A stretch of 64,000 nucleotides of DNA from Dermatophagoides farinae (GCF_024713945.1 NC_134677.1:2731001-2795000); one strand, 5' to 3'. Positions 13,885 to 25,637 are shown, counted from the first letter of the stretch. Notes: generated by a model from the sequence alone, not told the origin. Numbers and translations are program-made.

Positions 13885-14247
13885 GTTTTATCGTATGGCG
13901 AGGAAACAAAAATTTAAATTTTTTTTTTGCTTCTTTTCTTCGACATTCTTCATATTCGCTGTGATTGTTGTCTGACTATGTTGAGTTGACTGTTTTTTTT
14001 TTCACTCGTTTGCTTTTTACACAAATATTTACGATTGACTTGGTGGTTGTGAATGTTTTTTTTTCTCACAAATGCCTATGTGTCGAACATGAAATCAGAA
14101 TAAAAGAAGAATCGGATTTGATTCTAAAACATTCAACTCGATCAATTTGTCTATTAGGTTGGTGGAGGGGTTTTCTTATTGATGTAATCAATCATTTTTG
14201 TTTTTATTTATTATTCGGTTAATGTCCAATGCCATTATTTTATTGCT

Positions 14248-14276
14248 ATGATGATGATGATGATGATGATGATGAT
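14248..14276. repeat. (ATG)9-10 microsatellite
   Basis: Uninterrupted GAT-class triplet run. Confidence 0.95.
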
Positions 14277-14429
14277 AAAATTGGATCAGAAATCGAAAAC
14301 TTTTATTCCGGTGTTTGACAAACCTTGAATCACACACTTTTTTTGTGTTCCAAAAAATGATTCCATTAATCAAGTAATATTTTCTTCTTGACCAACCTGG
14401 AACTAATTGATTTTTTCACTCCTGATCAT

Positions 14430-14611
14430 TCATCTGTTGTTGTTGTTGTTGTTGTCGTTCAAATGAGCGGTCATTTTTTCTCGATGGCCATTCAATAGAT
14501 TTAGAGTGTAGTTTTCATTACAATCAAAATATCGGGCAATTTTTTCCAAACATTTGGAACAAATTGTTTTATGTTCACAGATTGTATTGCTTTCTGTGTA
14601 TTTCTTTGTGT
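14430..14611 (-). CDS. Candidate Cys/His-rich terminal exon
   Basis: The - strand carries an open frame that ends in TGA after an Asn run. Near its start it has C-E-H-K-T-I-C-S-K-C, another Cys ten residues on, and a later Asn-Gly-His. A CAG that could act as acceptor sits just before the first Cys codons. The C-x-H-x3-C-x2-C string recalls the middle of a RING finger, but RING has H-x2-C, so I do not assign it. The codons are free of the homopolymers that fill the flanks, which is the main reason to list it. No partner exon was found. Confidence 0.25.
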
Positions 14612-14731
14612 GGTCCAAACAACCATCATAACATTACGACAGATGTCGAAAATCATTGAACCAAAATCGGTTAATTGCTCTTCTTTTCTCTCATGGTTAT
14701 TATGATTGGCTTTTTGACCTTTTTTTTCTAG

Positions 14732-14868
14732 TCGAAATTATTCTCCATTCTAATCTATATAAAAATGTAGGTTCATATGGGAAAATAAAACATAATTTTT
14801 ACCATTTTAAAAGCAAAACAAAAATTATGATCATAATTATATTGATTCTAATATATTTTCCTATTTGA
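14732..14868 (+). CDS. Candidate exon after a strong acceptor
   Basis: A pyrimidine-rich tract ending in CTAG precedes an open frame that runs about 45 codons and ends in TGA after a hydrophobic Ile/Leu stretch. A GTAG|GTTCAT donor-like sequence lies after 13 codons and could end the exon earlier. The product is not recognised. Evidence is splice-site context only. Confidence 0.18.
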
Positions 14869-15230
14869 ACAAGAAATCGATAACCAAATAATAATAATAA
14901 TCATAATCATAAATAGTGTTATGGTTCTATTCGAAATTATTCCAATATATTTTCAAACTGTATTTGATTTGATGTATTTATTTATTTTTGGATTTCATTA
15001 TTGCTTTCAATTCAACTATGCAATGTATACTAAAATTAAATCATAAGAATATCATAAGAAGATTTTCATGATCATTCAGATTTGTTACCACTTGAAAAGC
15101 GAAAAAAAAATTAATTTCCCAACAGAATTCTCTATACAGAAAGACATTATTTCAACAGTAGATTAATATCGAATTTTTTTTGCCATATTCTTTAGGATAT
15201 TCTTTTGTTTTTTTTTCTCATCTTTCATAG

Positions 15231-15396
15231 CATTGAATCATTAAATGTTGAGCAAAAACGAAAACCAAAAAAAAAATGTTACATTAATTTTCTGTCATAT
15301 TCTACACTCTTATGGTTGAATGAAGTGGATATACTTGAAACAATAGTTATTCCATTATCATCATCATCATCATCATTATCTAAAATTGTTCAATAA
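15231..15396 (+). CDS. Candidate terminal exon after a strong acceptor
   Basis: A long T/C tract ending in CATAG precedes a 55-codon frame with a basic segment (Lys/Arg/Pro), a Leu-Trp-Leu-Asn-Glu segment and a Ser run encoded by an ATC-class repeat, closed by TAA. The product is not recognised. There is no obvious poly(A) signal directly after it. It could be chance. Confidence 0.2.
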
Positions 15397-17465
15397 TCTT
15401 AGTCAAAAAAAAAACATAAATTCGTCTATTTATGTATCTAAAGAATGACGATGATTCATTATAGAATTCATGAATTTAAAAATTCTGGCCATCACATCAC
15501 TTTACTGCGTACATTTAAACAGGAAACATAAACACACACACACACACAAATGGAGTGAGCCAGTATGAGTTAAGTTGAATATTATTCATTTTTTATTACT
15601 ATTATGTAATAATAAAACAACTAGAAACAACTAGAAATGAAAGCATGTACACTATTGACCATTTATATGGCCAAGGGGAAGTTTTAGGGGGCTTTCATAA
15701 ATTTTGTTTTTCTGGTTAACAAAACAACCAAAAAAGCCAAAATGAATGTGTAGAGCTGAATGGTTGTAGAATTTTTTTTTTGCTGATGTCAACCATATTG
15801 TCATCTTTCATTGTTTTTTTTTTTCGTTTGTTGGCAAAATAATATTGCCTTGTGGCTTTTTTGTTATACTAGACTTTTTGTTTTCTCTTTTCAATACACA
15901 TAAATCGTTTTTAGCCAAATTGTTGTTGTCTTTATATGTTCGATTCCATTCATCCAACAACAAACAACATCATTGAAAGAATCTTATTTGTTGTTTGGAA
16001 ATTATTTATGTTTATATTCGATACGGTCATTGTTTTATAATGATGATGATGATAGTGTGATCAATTCTGGTCAACCAATAGAATCATTGACTGATAAAGA
16101 AAATAATTCATGATGATCTTCATCAAACACACACACACACACACACATGAATCTGTTGAATTATCAATAATAAATGAATCAAACACATATGTGACACATT
16201 ATATTCATTGTAGATGAATGAAGATGAAAAAGATAGCGACAAACGGAAAACTTTTCCAATTAATCGATTCCCGTTATTTTCTTTTGCTTCTTTATTTTTT
16301 TTATACACAATGTGACATTTTTCTTTCACTTTGAATCTCAATCAATTATTGATCAAAAGTTAGGCTTCCATCTTTGTTTGCAATGTTTGGCATTTTTTTT
16401 TCTTTTATTTTTCTTGTTTTTTTTTCGACCTCAATAACTTTTTTTCTGGGCGCCATTACCATGGCCATCAATTTGAATTCGGTGCAACATGAAAAAATAT
16501 AAGATCAACATGCCGAAAGAATTTTTTTTCTTCTTTGAAATACACAGAATTTTTTTTCAAACTTGAACTTTTTTTTGTTGAAAAAGTTGTCTCTAATGTT
16601 TTTTTTTTGTGTGGGTGGGTGGATGAAACTTTAAAATTTTTTTTTTGTTGTTTTTTTTGTTGTAATTTTTTCTTTTCATTCATTTTTTCATCCGAAATAG
16701 AATTCAGTATTCACCAGCTAACGTTTTGTGTGTGTGTGTGTGTGTGTGTGGGAGGCTTTAGACAGAAACTAGATCAAATGAAAAGAAAAGAATAGAAAAA
16801 TCCTTGTAAAGTTGTTGGTCCATTGAGAATTTTTTTTCCTCATTCTTTCTTTCTTTCTTTTCTTTGTTCATCAATAAATAAACCAAGAAATCTGGTAATT
16901 TTTGTAGTCTTTTTTTTCTCACTATAAGTTATCAAAGCTAATCACACAATCAGACACATCAAGCATTAATGATGGCGATTCCTTTGGGCTTTTATCACAC
17001 CATCATAATTGGCCTTTTATCTTTTTTTCGTGGAATAATTTCGTTATTTTTTTTATTTTAAATTTTTTAACGAAAAAAAATTAACAAATTTGAATTCAAA
17101 TTTATTAAATATCATGTTGATTCATGATAATTTTAACAGAATTTTGGAAAATACGGCGATCATGTTGATGATCATGATAATAATGATGACGATGATTACA
17201 TCCATTGTTGTTGGACATCATCATCATTATTTGGTCAAAATGTCAAAAAAATTCCATCACTCTATTCATTCATTCATTCATTGGTCGACCAATATTTTTT
17301 TTAGTTATTCTTAATTTCATTTCCATTCGAAATAAATGCCGTTATAATGTTGTCTATGATAGAATGGTAAAGATAAGGCGACCCTTTTCGCAATTGATGT
17401 GAATCAAAACACAGACAGTTATAAATTACTTTTTTTTCTCGTTCATTTTTGTTTCGTCAGTCTTT

Positions 17466-17471
<6 letters not shown>

Positions 17472-17503
<32 letters not shown>
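17472..17503. repeat. (TG)16 microsatellite
   Basis: Uninterrupted GT-class dinucleotide run. Confidence 0.95.
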
Positions 17504-17506
<3 letters not shown>

Positions 17507-17890
17507 ATGAATGCTAGACAGTTCATTGCTTTTAGATTTTTAGATTCTTATTCTTCTTTGTTGGTCATTTTCTTTTTCTTTTTCTTTTTTGATCATGTCC
17601 ATTTACTTTGTATTTATATGATCAAATAGTAGTAAGCTAATTTAATTTTGGTTGGCCACTGCCAAATTTTTTCTTTGGCCTCAGTATTTCTGGAACAAAA
17701 ATTTCTATAAACGAGCGAGGGTGTGTGTGTGTGTGGAAATTGTGAATGAATTGAGTGTCGGGAAAACCAATTTCTATGGATCGATCGATTGATCGATTCT
17801 CATTTCATTTGCTAAGAAAAATCATCGATTACTATTGTGGTGGCCAAATCATAATCATCATTGTGACTAGGATAAAATTTATCGTAATCG

Positions 17891-17892
<2 letters not shown>

Positions 17893-17921
<29 letters not shown>
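17893..17921. repeat. (AGT)9 microsatellite
   Basis: Uninterrupted triplet run of a class otherwise rare in the window. Confidence 0.95.
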
Positions 17922-20273
17922 CAGTAACAGTAGTAATTGAAAATAAAATCAAATTGACCAAAAAGATTCAAAGAAATTGTTCATTACAAAAAAAAATTGA
18001 GAAATGAGAAGAAATGACGTTTCATTTTTTTCAGCTCTTTCTAACCAAAGGCTATCAATTAGCTAATTATTGATAACTGGTTTTGTTTCATGAAACATAC
18101 AATTCTTATTGATCTTTATATAAAAATTAGCTTCACTTTTTTTTACAAATGAAAATGGTAAATCCTTTCCAATTTTTTTAGGATAAATGATAATTCTCGG
18201 TTCCACACACACACACACACACACGCCCTATGGCGTCATATCATCTAATTATCATCAATCAATAACGATATTTCATTGGAATCTTTTTTTTCAGTTTATT
18301 ATGATATTATTAGTGTAGAGAATAATTCTTTCGTATTATTACTTTTGTGAGAATTTTTCATCTTTATTTTTTTTCTTGGATTTTATGTTCAATTCGAATC
18401 GATTTTTATTCTATCAAATTCATTTTTTTTATTATTACAGATTATTTCTGATCGATATATAATTTTGTAATAGATAGATAGAAAGAAAACATAAAAAACA
18501 AAAACGAAATTCGAAAAAGAATATTCCCAAATGATGGCTCATATAATTTTATTTTGTTTTGTTTAAACTTTTTTTTACCGTGAAATAATAAGGAAATGAA
18601 TTCTTAAAGTTTTCTTTTAGTGGTTTTTTTTCGTCTTGATAATATGTGAATGGTAAAAAGTCAATGAAGTTTTATCGGTTTTCTTTGGTGGTTTGTCTGT
18701 AACATCCCAAATATCGTTTTTTCTCAGTTTGTTAACTAGAATCGATGAGGAAAATCCTTCTAGTCAATACTTTTCTCGTGGTCTTAATAATCGTTTGAGT
18801 ATTGGGTGCCAAAACAAAAACAAAAAAAAAGACATCTTATCTCAAACATTGAAATGATAGCCAAGTGTGAGGTGATTATTTTCATCATCATCATCATCGA
18901 TTTCGTCATAGTCTTAGTTTTTATTTTAATAGCAAACATTCAATATTATATATTAAATCGGGTTTATTGATGCTTTCGCATTTGTTGTCAAAAATTTTGT
19001 GTGTCTGTGTATTCAAAAAAAAAACGAATTTATATTGATTGCCTGGGATTAGACTTACTTGCAAACGGTTTTTTCTTTTTGTTTTTCTATTTTGGTAATC
19101 ATAAATTTGTTACAAGATAAAATAGATCTTTTTTTTATAAATTCGTTGTTTATACAGGATTTGTCAAACAAAAAAAAAAAAATAACCAAACCACAATCTG
19201 AATCCAATAAAATTTAATAAAAGACTGAATCTACTTGTCGACATTTTCATTTTTTTTTACCATGATTCTGATTCAAAAAGAGGTAAAATTTTTCATTCCA
19301 AGATGAAAAAACCGGTGATAACTTGCAACGATCTCCCGTTGTGTGTTGGTTAGTTTTCTGTTATTATGATTTTTTTCTCGTTCAATCTGGATTAAGAATC
19401 GTCATTGTCACTATTTTTCTCTTGTTGTTCTTATTTTTTCCAATGCACTCTATCTGGTTATTCATCAAAGAATTTCTCTATTTTCTGTTTTCTGTCATCA
19501 CTGAATTTCATAGTTAAAGAATTCGAATATAAAAATAAATTTCAATTTAATTTACGATGATGATAATTATTGCATCATTATTTTTTTTTTGCTCCACACT
19601 AATGCCAAAGAAAAATCGATTAAAATTGCAATATTCAATGATACATTGTATCCATATAAAAATATCTTCAATACTTACACGATACATTGGCTTCAATGAT
19701 CATCTTTTTTCATTTCGATTGTTGACTTTTGGTCTTTATATAAAGTATATTGAAATCAAATGATAACTTTTTTTTGTTGTCTGATTCTTATTCTTTATTT
19801 GTTATTATATAATTAATTCTACTAGAATTTTTTTTTTTGGAGGGAAATTAAAACACACAAACATTATATCGATTGGATCAAATAGAATTGAAGTGTATAA
19901 AAAAAAGAAAAAAGAAAAATCTACTTTGAATTTGATTTCGCCACTTTCATTTGTTTTGTTTACTTTTTCTCTTTTTTTTCGAGTGTGTATTATTGAATTG
20001 AAAAGTAAAGTTTGTCATGAAATTTATCATCCAGATAAATAAACATACACACACACACACACATACATACATTCACCAACATCAGATAATAGATATCTTT
20101 GAGCTGACTTTTTCTAATTCATTATATTGATTTGTGATGAATTTTTTTTTCCTGAACATATCTCTCATTTTCCCGAATCGAATGAGAAAAAAACTGATTC
20201 GCTATTTTTATATTTTGCTAATGATTAATTGTGTTTTGATTTTTTTTCTCTATTTTCTCTACTAAATTTTCAG

Positions 20274-22283
20274 CACAACCTTATGATCCGGGTACGAATA
20301 CAATTACTCGTGTAATCAATCCAGGAGATAAGGTGGACATTCCTTGTTCAGTGGTAACGCCCGGTGGTTCAGTTAGATGGGCATTGAATAACAAACCAAT
20401 CCCATTGGTAAGTTTGCTTTGTATATGTGTGTGTGTGTGTGATCAATTATCGATTAAATTTCATGCACTTTTTTCTGATTAGGATTCTAATCAACGTCGC
20501 CATTGGAACATATCAAATGATGGTAAAGCTACATTGACAATAAATCGTGTTTCAAAAATGGATGCCGGTCTTTGGGAATGTTGGAAACTTGATGGTGATT
20601 TCAATATACGACAAAAAGTTCCCATTATGCGAATTGTATTGAATAGTATGTTTGCATTATTATTTTCTTAAAACACATGAAACCGATTTTAAAAAATTTT
20701 TTTTAATTAGATGTACCTGAAGAACCCTATCTAGAATATGAAGGACGGCTTTTATCGTCACATAGTACAATATCCGTACGAGCCAATAATGTAATCAAAA
20801 TCAATTGTGTCATAAAAGGAATGACTTCGATGATAAAATCGGTGCAATGGTTTGTTGGCCAAAATAATTTTACACATCAAAGTCGTTTACTTATGGAATA
20901 TTCGGCTGAAGAAGATGTATCATTGACTATATCTGTATTAACATTGAATGTTAGCGCTAAATTTCATCATGAACCGTTAGTTTGTCAGATATCACATCTA
21001 AGTTGGTCCAATACAGCTAATGTTACGGCTAGATTCAATGTTTTATGTAAGAAATTTATTTAAAATTTATTAGCCATTCCTTTATCTTTGTGTCTTTGCA
21101 GATCCTCCAGAGTTTTCCATTGTTCGTGAACCAGGATTTGGTTTTCCCATAATCGAAGGCATGGATCTTACGCTTCGTTGTGAAATTGATGCAAATCCTA
21201 TGAGTCCAGTCAGATGGGAACGTGATTCTGATCCGAAAATTTCAAACGATTCTTTAGCACCGATTGATACCAGTCCAGATGGAACATTGATTATAAATCC
21301 AATAACCCTAAAAGACATTGGTTGGTATCGTTGTACAACTGAAAATGAATTGGGATTTTTTGCTTCGGTGGGATTCTTCATCAATGTTCGTGAATCATCC
21401 GATGAAATGACAGCATTGGTTGATCAATTACGTTCACAAAATCCACATCTTCCATCGGTACCGGAATCACAGGATGAATTTCATCATAGATCATCTAATG
21501 ATTTTGCTTTCCGCAAAATACACGACCATTCAAATCGAGAATCACATTTTCAAGCTTCTCGATCGAATGGACCAGATTTCCATGGTGGTAATGGTTATAA
21601 TAATCATCAGCCACAAATATCTCGACCCGAATGTTCACCAAATAGTGGATCAATCAATAATGCCGATGGTCGTCCAATAATTGAATCGATAAATTCCACA
21701 GTGATCGCATTGGTTGGATCACAGATTACATTAATTGCACGTTTTTGTTGCATTCCTCGCCCGAAAAAAGTTTATTGGATACATAGACATTTGGCTATGA
21801 TGCCGTCCAGAATTATTGGACGATATACTACACGTGAATTAATCATGGTATAAGTTTATCGATCGATTTCTATAGAATAATCAAAATTTTTAATCAATTT
21901 TTTTTTGTTCATTAGTCATCAAATTCAATGAATTGTTTTACATCAAATTTCATTATCGATGCTGTTAAACCAGAAGATGCGGGTGATGTAATGTTTATGG
22001 TACTGAATCAAAAAGGCATTGACCATGCATTAGTATCATTAAATGTAACAATGGCTAGCTATTCTATTTTATCATCATCATCGAATGGTATGTTTATCGA
22101 TAATTGATTAATACTTGATTGTAATCCTTTTTGTCAATTTATTTAGGAATCATGACTACTTCGGCAGCAATATCCATTATAAATTTGACATCAATAACAA
22201 TGATTCCATTGTCATTACTATGTATGATTATCATTAATGTGATATTGAATTGGAATCATTTATCGATGGATGTACAAAGATAG
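20274..22283 (+). CDS. Immunoglobulin-superfamily membrane protein, 5' partial
   Basis: Six exons can be joined in phase: 20274-20407, 20483-20645, 20711-21046, 21102-21847, 21916-22087 and 22147-22283 (stop TAG); introns are 55-75 bases with GT-AG ends. They encode about 561 residues after the missing start/signal exon. Three Ig domains are clear: domain 1 (exons 1-2) has IPC, VRW and DAGLWEC, with Trp where Tyr is usual; domain 2 is exon 3; domain 3 begins exon 4 with LRCEI, VRW and DIGWYRC. A linker of about 95 residues rich in Ser, Asn and His follows, then a fourth, degenerate Ig-like domain lacking its second Cys (DAGDVMFMV). The end is a hydrophobic segment plus about 10 polar residues, suggesting a single-pass type I protein with a short tail rather than a GPI anchor. 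The role is probably cell adhesion or recognition; the subfamily (nephrin- or sidestep-like) is uncertain. Confidence 0.85.
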
Positions 22284-22520
22284 CGGAATAGATCCAGGGA
22301 TTCATCATAATCATTGTATTCTGCTTCACTTTTTTTTTAGTCACAATCAAATCAATCGATAATACGATGACATGATATTTTAGGGCACATTAATCATATT
22401 TGTTGTTGGATTGTAAAAAAAATGATCATTACCAAGATTATTACTTTTGCTATATAGCAATTTTTCTTTCTGTTTGTTATATAATTATTTTCTGCCACCA
22501 ATCAATATCGTTCATCTGTA

Positions 22521-22526
22521 AATAAA
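22521..22526 (+). terminator. Poly(A) signal AATAAA of the Ig gene
   Basis: Canonical hexamer about 240 bases after the Ig gene stop. A second AATAAA lies at 22603-22608. Confidence 0.6.
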
Positions 22527-22802
22527 ACAATCAATTATCATCATTATTTATATTTATCGTGATTTTCAAAATCAAATTTTACTTTGTAAATTAGCTATAT
22601 AAAATAAAGTGAAAATGAAAATTAAAGTTAATTTTTTTTACATCTGAAAAATAGTAAAACTTTACACGTGTAAATTTGTGTGTTAAGCACTTGTTTATAC
22701 ACTGTTTGTTTATATGAGTGATTAAGAATCATTCGAAAAGATTCATAATCAATGAACTTTAGGTTTTTATGTAATTTGCTCACATTTTGGCCTGATTTTG
22801 AA

Positions 22803-22810
22803 TATATAAA
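22803..22810 (+). promoter_or_regulatory. TATA-like box (TATATAAA) of the 102-codon gene
   Basis: It lies 88 bases before the ATG at 22891, leaving room for a start site about 30 bases on and a short 5' UTR. The chitinase and glycine-rich genes show the same spacing. Confidence 0.5.
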
Positions 22811-22890
22811 AACCAACAGGACATTATGGATGTTACCATTCATCTAGATTTATTGTACAAATAAAGCCGCATCATCATTCTTTCATCAAC

Positions 22891-23295
22891 ATGCCTTTTG
22901 ACATGGAAAAATTTATGAAAATTATTAATACGATGAACGAATTTTTGGTCGAATATGATCGTAAATTGACCCATCTTGAATTTCTTAGAATGAAAACACG
23001 ATTCCTTGAAGAAGAAATGGCCAAAAAACAGAATAATGTTCATAACATTCAAACTCCATCAACATTATCGTCAAGAACAACAAATAAAAAGAAAAAAAAC
23101 TCGAAAAGGTATTCAAACTTATTCATTCGTTATTGAAACAAATAATAATACTAATATAATAGGAATGAATCAACTAATTCTAATTTATCATTATCAGATA
23201 CCAGAAAAAAACCTGATTCATCTTCGACACAATTACCACGAGTGATTATGACAAGATCGAGGACTCGAATGCAACAACAGCAGCAACAAAAATGA
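22891..23295 (+). CDS. Small charged-helix protein with basic, Gln-rich tail
   Basis: Two exons, 22891-23108 and 23205-23295, with a 96-base intron (donor AAAG|GTATTC, acceptor TACCAG|A) encode 102 residues. An alternative acceptor nine bases earlier (ATCAG) would give an early stop, so I chose the later one. Residues about 3-45 form an amphipathic, probably helical segment with alternating acidic/basic and Leu/Ile/Met positions, consistent with a coiled coil. Then comes a Ser/Thr segment, a Lys cluster across the splice, and a tail with an Arg-Ser-Arg-Thr-Arg core ending in six Gln and Lys. There is no signal peptide, so it is probably intracellular; the basic tail could bind nucleic acid or direct nuclear entry. 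I do not recognise the family. It has its own TATA-like box and poly(A) signal, which supports a real gene. Confidence 0.6.
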
Positions 23296-23380
23296 TTTTA
23301 ATTTCAATATATTCATTGTTTACAACATTGTTATTCATAATCTTATTGTACGTTATTGCTTTAATGTTATTGACTAAACT

Positions 23381-23386
23381 AATAAA
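23381..23386 (+). terminator. Poly(A) signal AATAAA of the 102-codon gene
   Basis: Canonical hexamer 86 bases after the TGA. The rest of 23296-23799 is AT-rich spacer and the chitinase promoter region; no gene is seen there. Confidence 0.6.
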
Positions 23387-23711
23387 TATATCTCGACTTT
23401 TGGTATCATCATTATAATCATCATCATCGGAAAATTAAATGGGTGATTTCAATTCTTAATGAAAATCAATTGAAATTTTTTTTTTATATTAAATTTTTAT
23501 ATTGTTTTTATATAGTTGAATATAAGAGAAAAATGACAAAAACAATCTAATCGAATTGAAATATTGAATGCAATAATCTGAAAAAAACAATTGCCAATAA
23601 AGATAATATTGAAAAGCGATAATCCTTAAGATGCATAATCATCTTTATCACCTGTAGCTAGGATTCATAATCTCTTATTATGTTTTTCTATACTATATCT
23701 GATCGATCGAC

Positions 23712-23719
23712 TTATAAAT
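23712..23719 (+). promoter_or_regulatory. TATA-like box (TTATAAAT) of the chitinase gene
   Basis: It lies 88 bases before the chitinase ATG (23800), matching the spacing seen for the preceding gene. A GATC-rich stretch (GATCGATCGA) sits directly upstream. Confidence 0.5.
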
Positions 23720-23799
23720 TGATCAACATTTTTGGCTTTGATTGATTGATTTCGTTTCATTTGATTTTTTTTTAATAATCACATGAGATTGATTTTAAA

Positions 23800-25597
23800 A
23801 TGAAATTTTCCATTTGTTTTTTGTCATTTTTGTTTTTATTGTTGATTTTTGGAACTGTTTCGGCACAGTCCCGTGGTAAGTTTTTTTTATAAAAAAATGA
23901 ATGATTTAAAATTTTCATTTGTTTTTTTTCTTCCTGTAGATCGAAACGATAAACCTTATCGTATTGTTTGTTATTGGGGTACATGGGCATTTTATCGGCC
24001 AGCATCGGGAAAATTTCAGGCCGAAAATGTCAATCCAAATCTTTGTACACACATAATGTATGGTTTCGCTAAACTACAAAATAACAAGATTGCTTTGTAT
24101 GATCCTGATTTGGATGATGGTGATGAAGATTGGAATTCTGGCCTACAATGGGGTCATGGAATGATAAGACGAATGGTGAATCTTCGTACATATAATCCAC
24201 ATCTAACCACTATGATATCATTGGGTGGTTGGAATGAAGGTTCGGATAAATATTCGATTATGGTCCGTGATCCAGCCAGTCGAAAAATTTTCATTCAATC
24301 TGTCCTACATCTTTTGGCTGAATTTGATTTAGATGGTTTAGATTTTGATTGGTATGATAATGATTTTTTTTCATTTTTAAATTATATAATGATTTAATTT
24401 TCTTAGGGAATATCCAGCAATGCAAGCTTCTGGTGATAGTGATCGAAAACCGGGACGAGCAGAAGACAAGGAAGATTTTGTAACTTTATTACGTGAATTA
24501 CATGAAGCATTCCAGCCACATGGCTATGTATTGTCTTCAGCCGTATCTGCCGGTAAACCAACAATTGATCGTGCATATAATATTCCTGAAGTGAGCAAAT
24601 ATTTGGATTTCATCAATTTGATGTCATATGATTATCATGGTGGATGGGAAAGTCATACCGGACATAATGCCCCATTGAATTCATATAAAAATGCCAATGA
24701 ATTAGATAAAGAATTTACTGTCACTTACTCAGTTGAATATTGGCTCAATCATGGTGTTGATCCAAAGAAATTGGTATGCTTATTTCCAATTCCTTAAAAA
24801 TATTATCATCTAATTTTTTTATTTTCGATAATTAGGTCTTGGGAATTCCATTGTATGGTCGTACATTTACATTGGCCGGTTCCGAACATGGAATTGGTGC
24901 ACCAACCATCGGTAAAGGTGGTGAATCCGGAACTATCACACGTACGATCGGTATGTTAGGCTATAATGAAATCTGTACAATGATCAAACAAGGATGGCAA
25001 TTATATCGTGATGAAATTGAACGTATTCCTTATGCTGTACATGCTAATCAATGGATTGGTTATGATGATCGAGAAAGTGTAAATGAAAAATTGAATTTAT
25101 TGATGGCAAAACATCTTGGCGGAGCTATGGTATGGTCAATCGATACGGATGATTTTGTAGGCAATTGTGTGGGTGTCAAATATCCTTTGTTACGATCAAT
25201 ATCAAAAAAATTAAATAACGTTGATGGTCCAGATCCGGATATTAAACGATATCATTATCATACATCGACAGCTAAACCACATACAGATGGTACTACCTCA
25301 ACTCATCATGATCATAAAACAACGACTACGAAACATCATAAGACTACCCAGCCACATCATAAGACTACCCAGCCACATCATAAGACTACCCAGCCGCATC
25401 ATACTCAAACAATAACAACGACAACAGAAAGACCCCATGGTAAATTTCAATGCCATCAAGCTGGATTTTTTGCCGATCCTGAGAATCCAAGAAAATTTCA
25501 TCAATGTGTAGATTTTGGTGGCCATCTTAAAGATTATGAATTTATGTGTGGTGAGGGAACACACTATGATGAAAAATTACATATATGCGTCCGTTGA
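23800..25597 (+). CDS. Secreted GH18 chitinase with C-terminal chitin-binding domain (mite group 15 allergen-like)
   Basis: Four exons, 23800-23875, 23940-24351, 24407-24773 and 24836-25597, join in phase to 538 residues. Residues 1-22 are a signal peptide. Residues about 30-400 are a GH18 barrel: the catalytic motif DGLDFDWE ends in Glu164 and is split by intron 2, with SLGGW before it, MSYDYHGGW at 235-243 and the barrel-closing Trp385. A Thr/His linker with three 7-residue repeats (452-472) leads to a CBM14/ChtBD2 domain (491-536) with four of the six usual Cys. All catalytic positions are present, so it should hydrolyse beta-1,4 chitin outside the cell, for example in gut lining, moult or food digestion. 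Sequence character matches the dust mite group 15 chitinases, but it looks like a paralogue rather than the named allergen. It converges on the cystine-rich gene downstream. Confidence 0.93.
25334..25396 (+). repeat. Three 21-base tandem repeats in the chitinase linker
   Basis: Three copies (25334-25354, 25355-25375, 25376-25396) are identical except for the last base of the third. Each encodes His-His-Lys-Thr-Thr-Gln-Pro. Identity at synonymous positions suggests recent slippage or unequal exchange. Diverged related units flank the block. The linker is a probable O-glycosylation target because of its Thr content. Confidence 0.95.
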
Positions 25598-25637
25598 TAA
25601 ATTTGATCCTTTATATGTTTTGACACTTGAATTAATC

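Larger units (their letters stand above)
8718..14429. other. AT-rich non-coding stretch
   Basis: Mostly homopolymers and simple repeats. Weak candidates only: a - strand ATG at 9876 followed by 13 codons and a CAG|GTGAAA donor at 9837 (discussed in findings); a - strand hydrophobic ORF at about 12590-12693 that meets a CAG acceptor-like sequence; and - strand Asp-rich segments at about 12170-12260 and 13450-13540 that come from GAT/GAC repeats. I see no recognisable domain. Confidence 0.6.
15397..20273. other. AT-rich non-coding stretch upstream of the Ig gene
   Basis: Homopolymers and CA/GT, AGT and GAT repeats predominate. One - strand frame at about 17,810-17,960 reads a hydrophobic stretch, a Thr run (from the AGT repeat) and an Asp/Tyr-rich end, but has no start or acceptor. 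If the Ig gene's first exon lies far upstream, this region is its intron. Confidence 0.6.

Noticed and set aside
21082-21384. - strand ORF antisense to exon 4 of the Ig gene
   Set aside because: It is a shadow of the strongly supported + strand Ig domain.
25221-25564. Alternative-frame ORFs over the chitinase linker, both strands
   Set aside because: They arise from the tandem 21-base repeat; the GH18/CBM14 frame is clearly the coding one.
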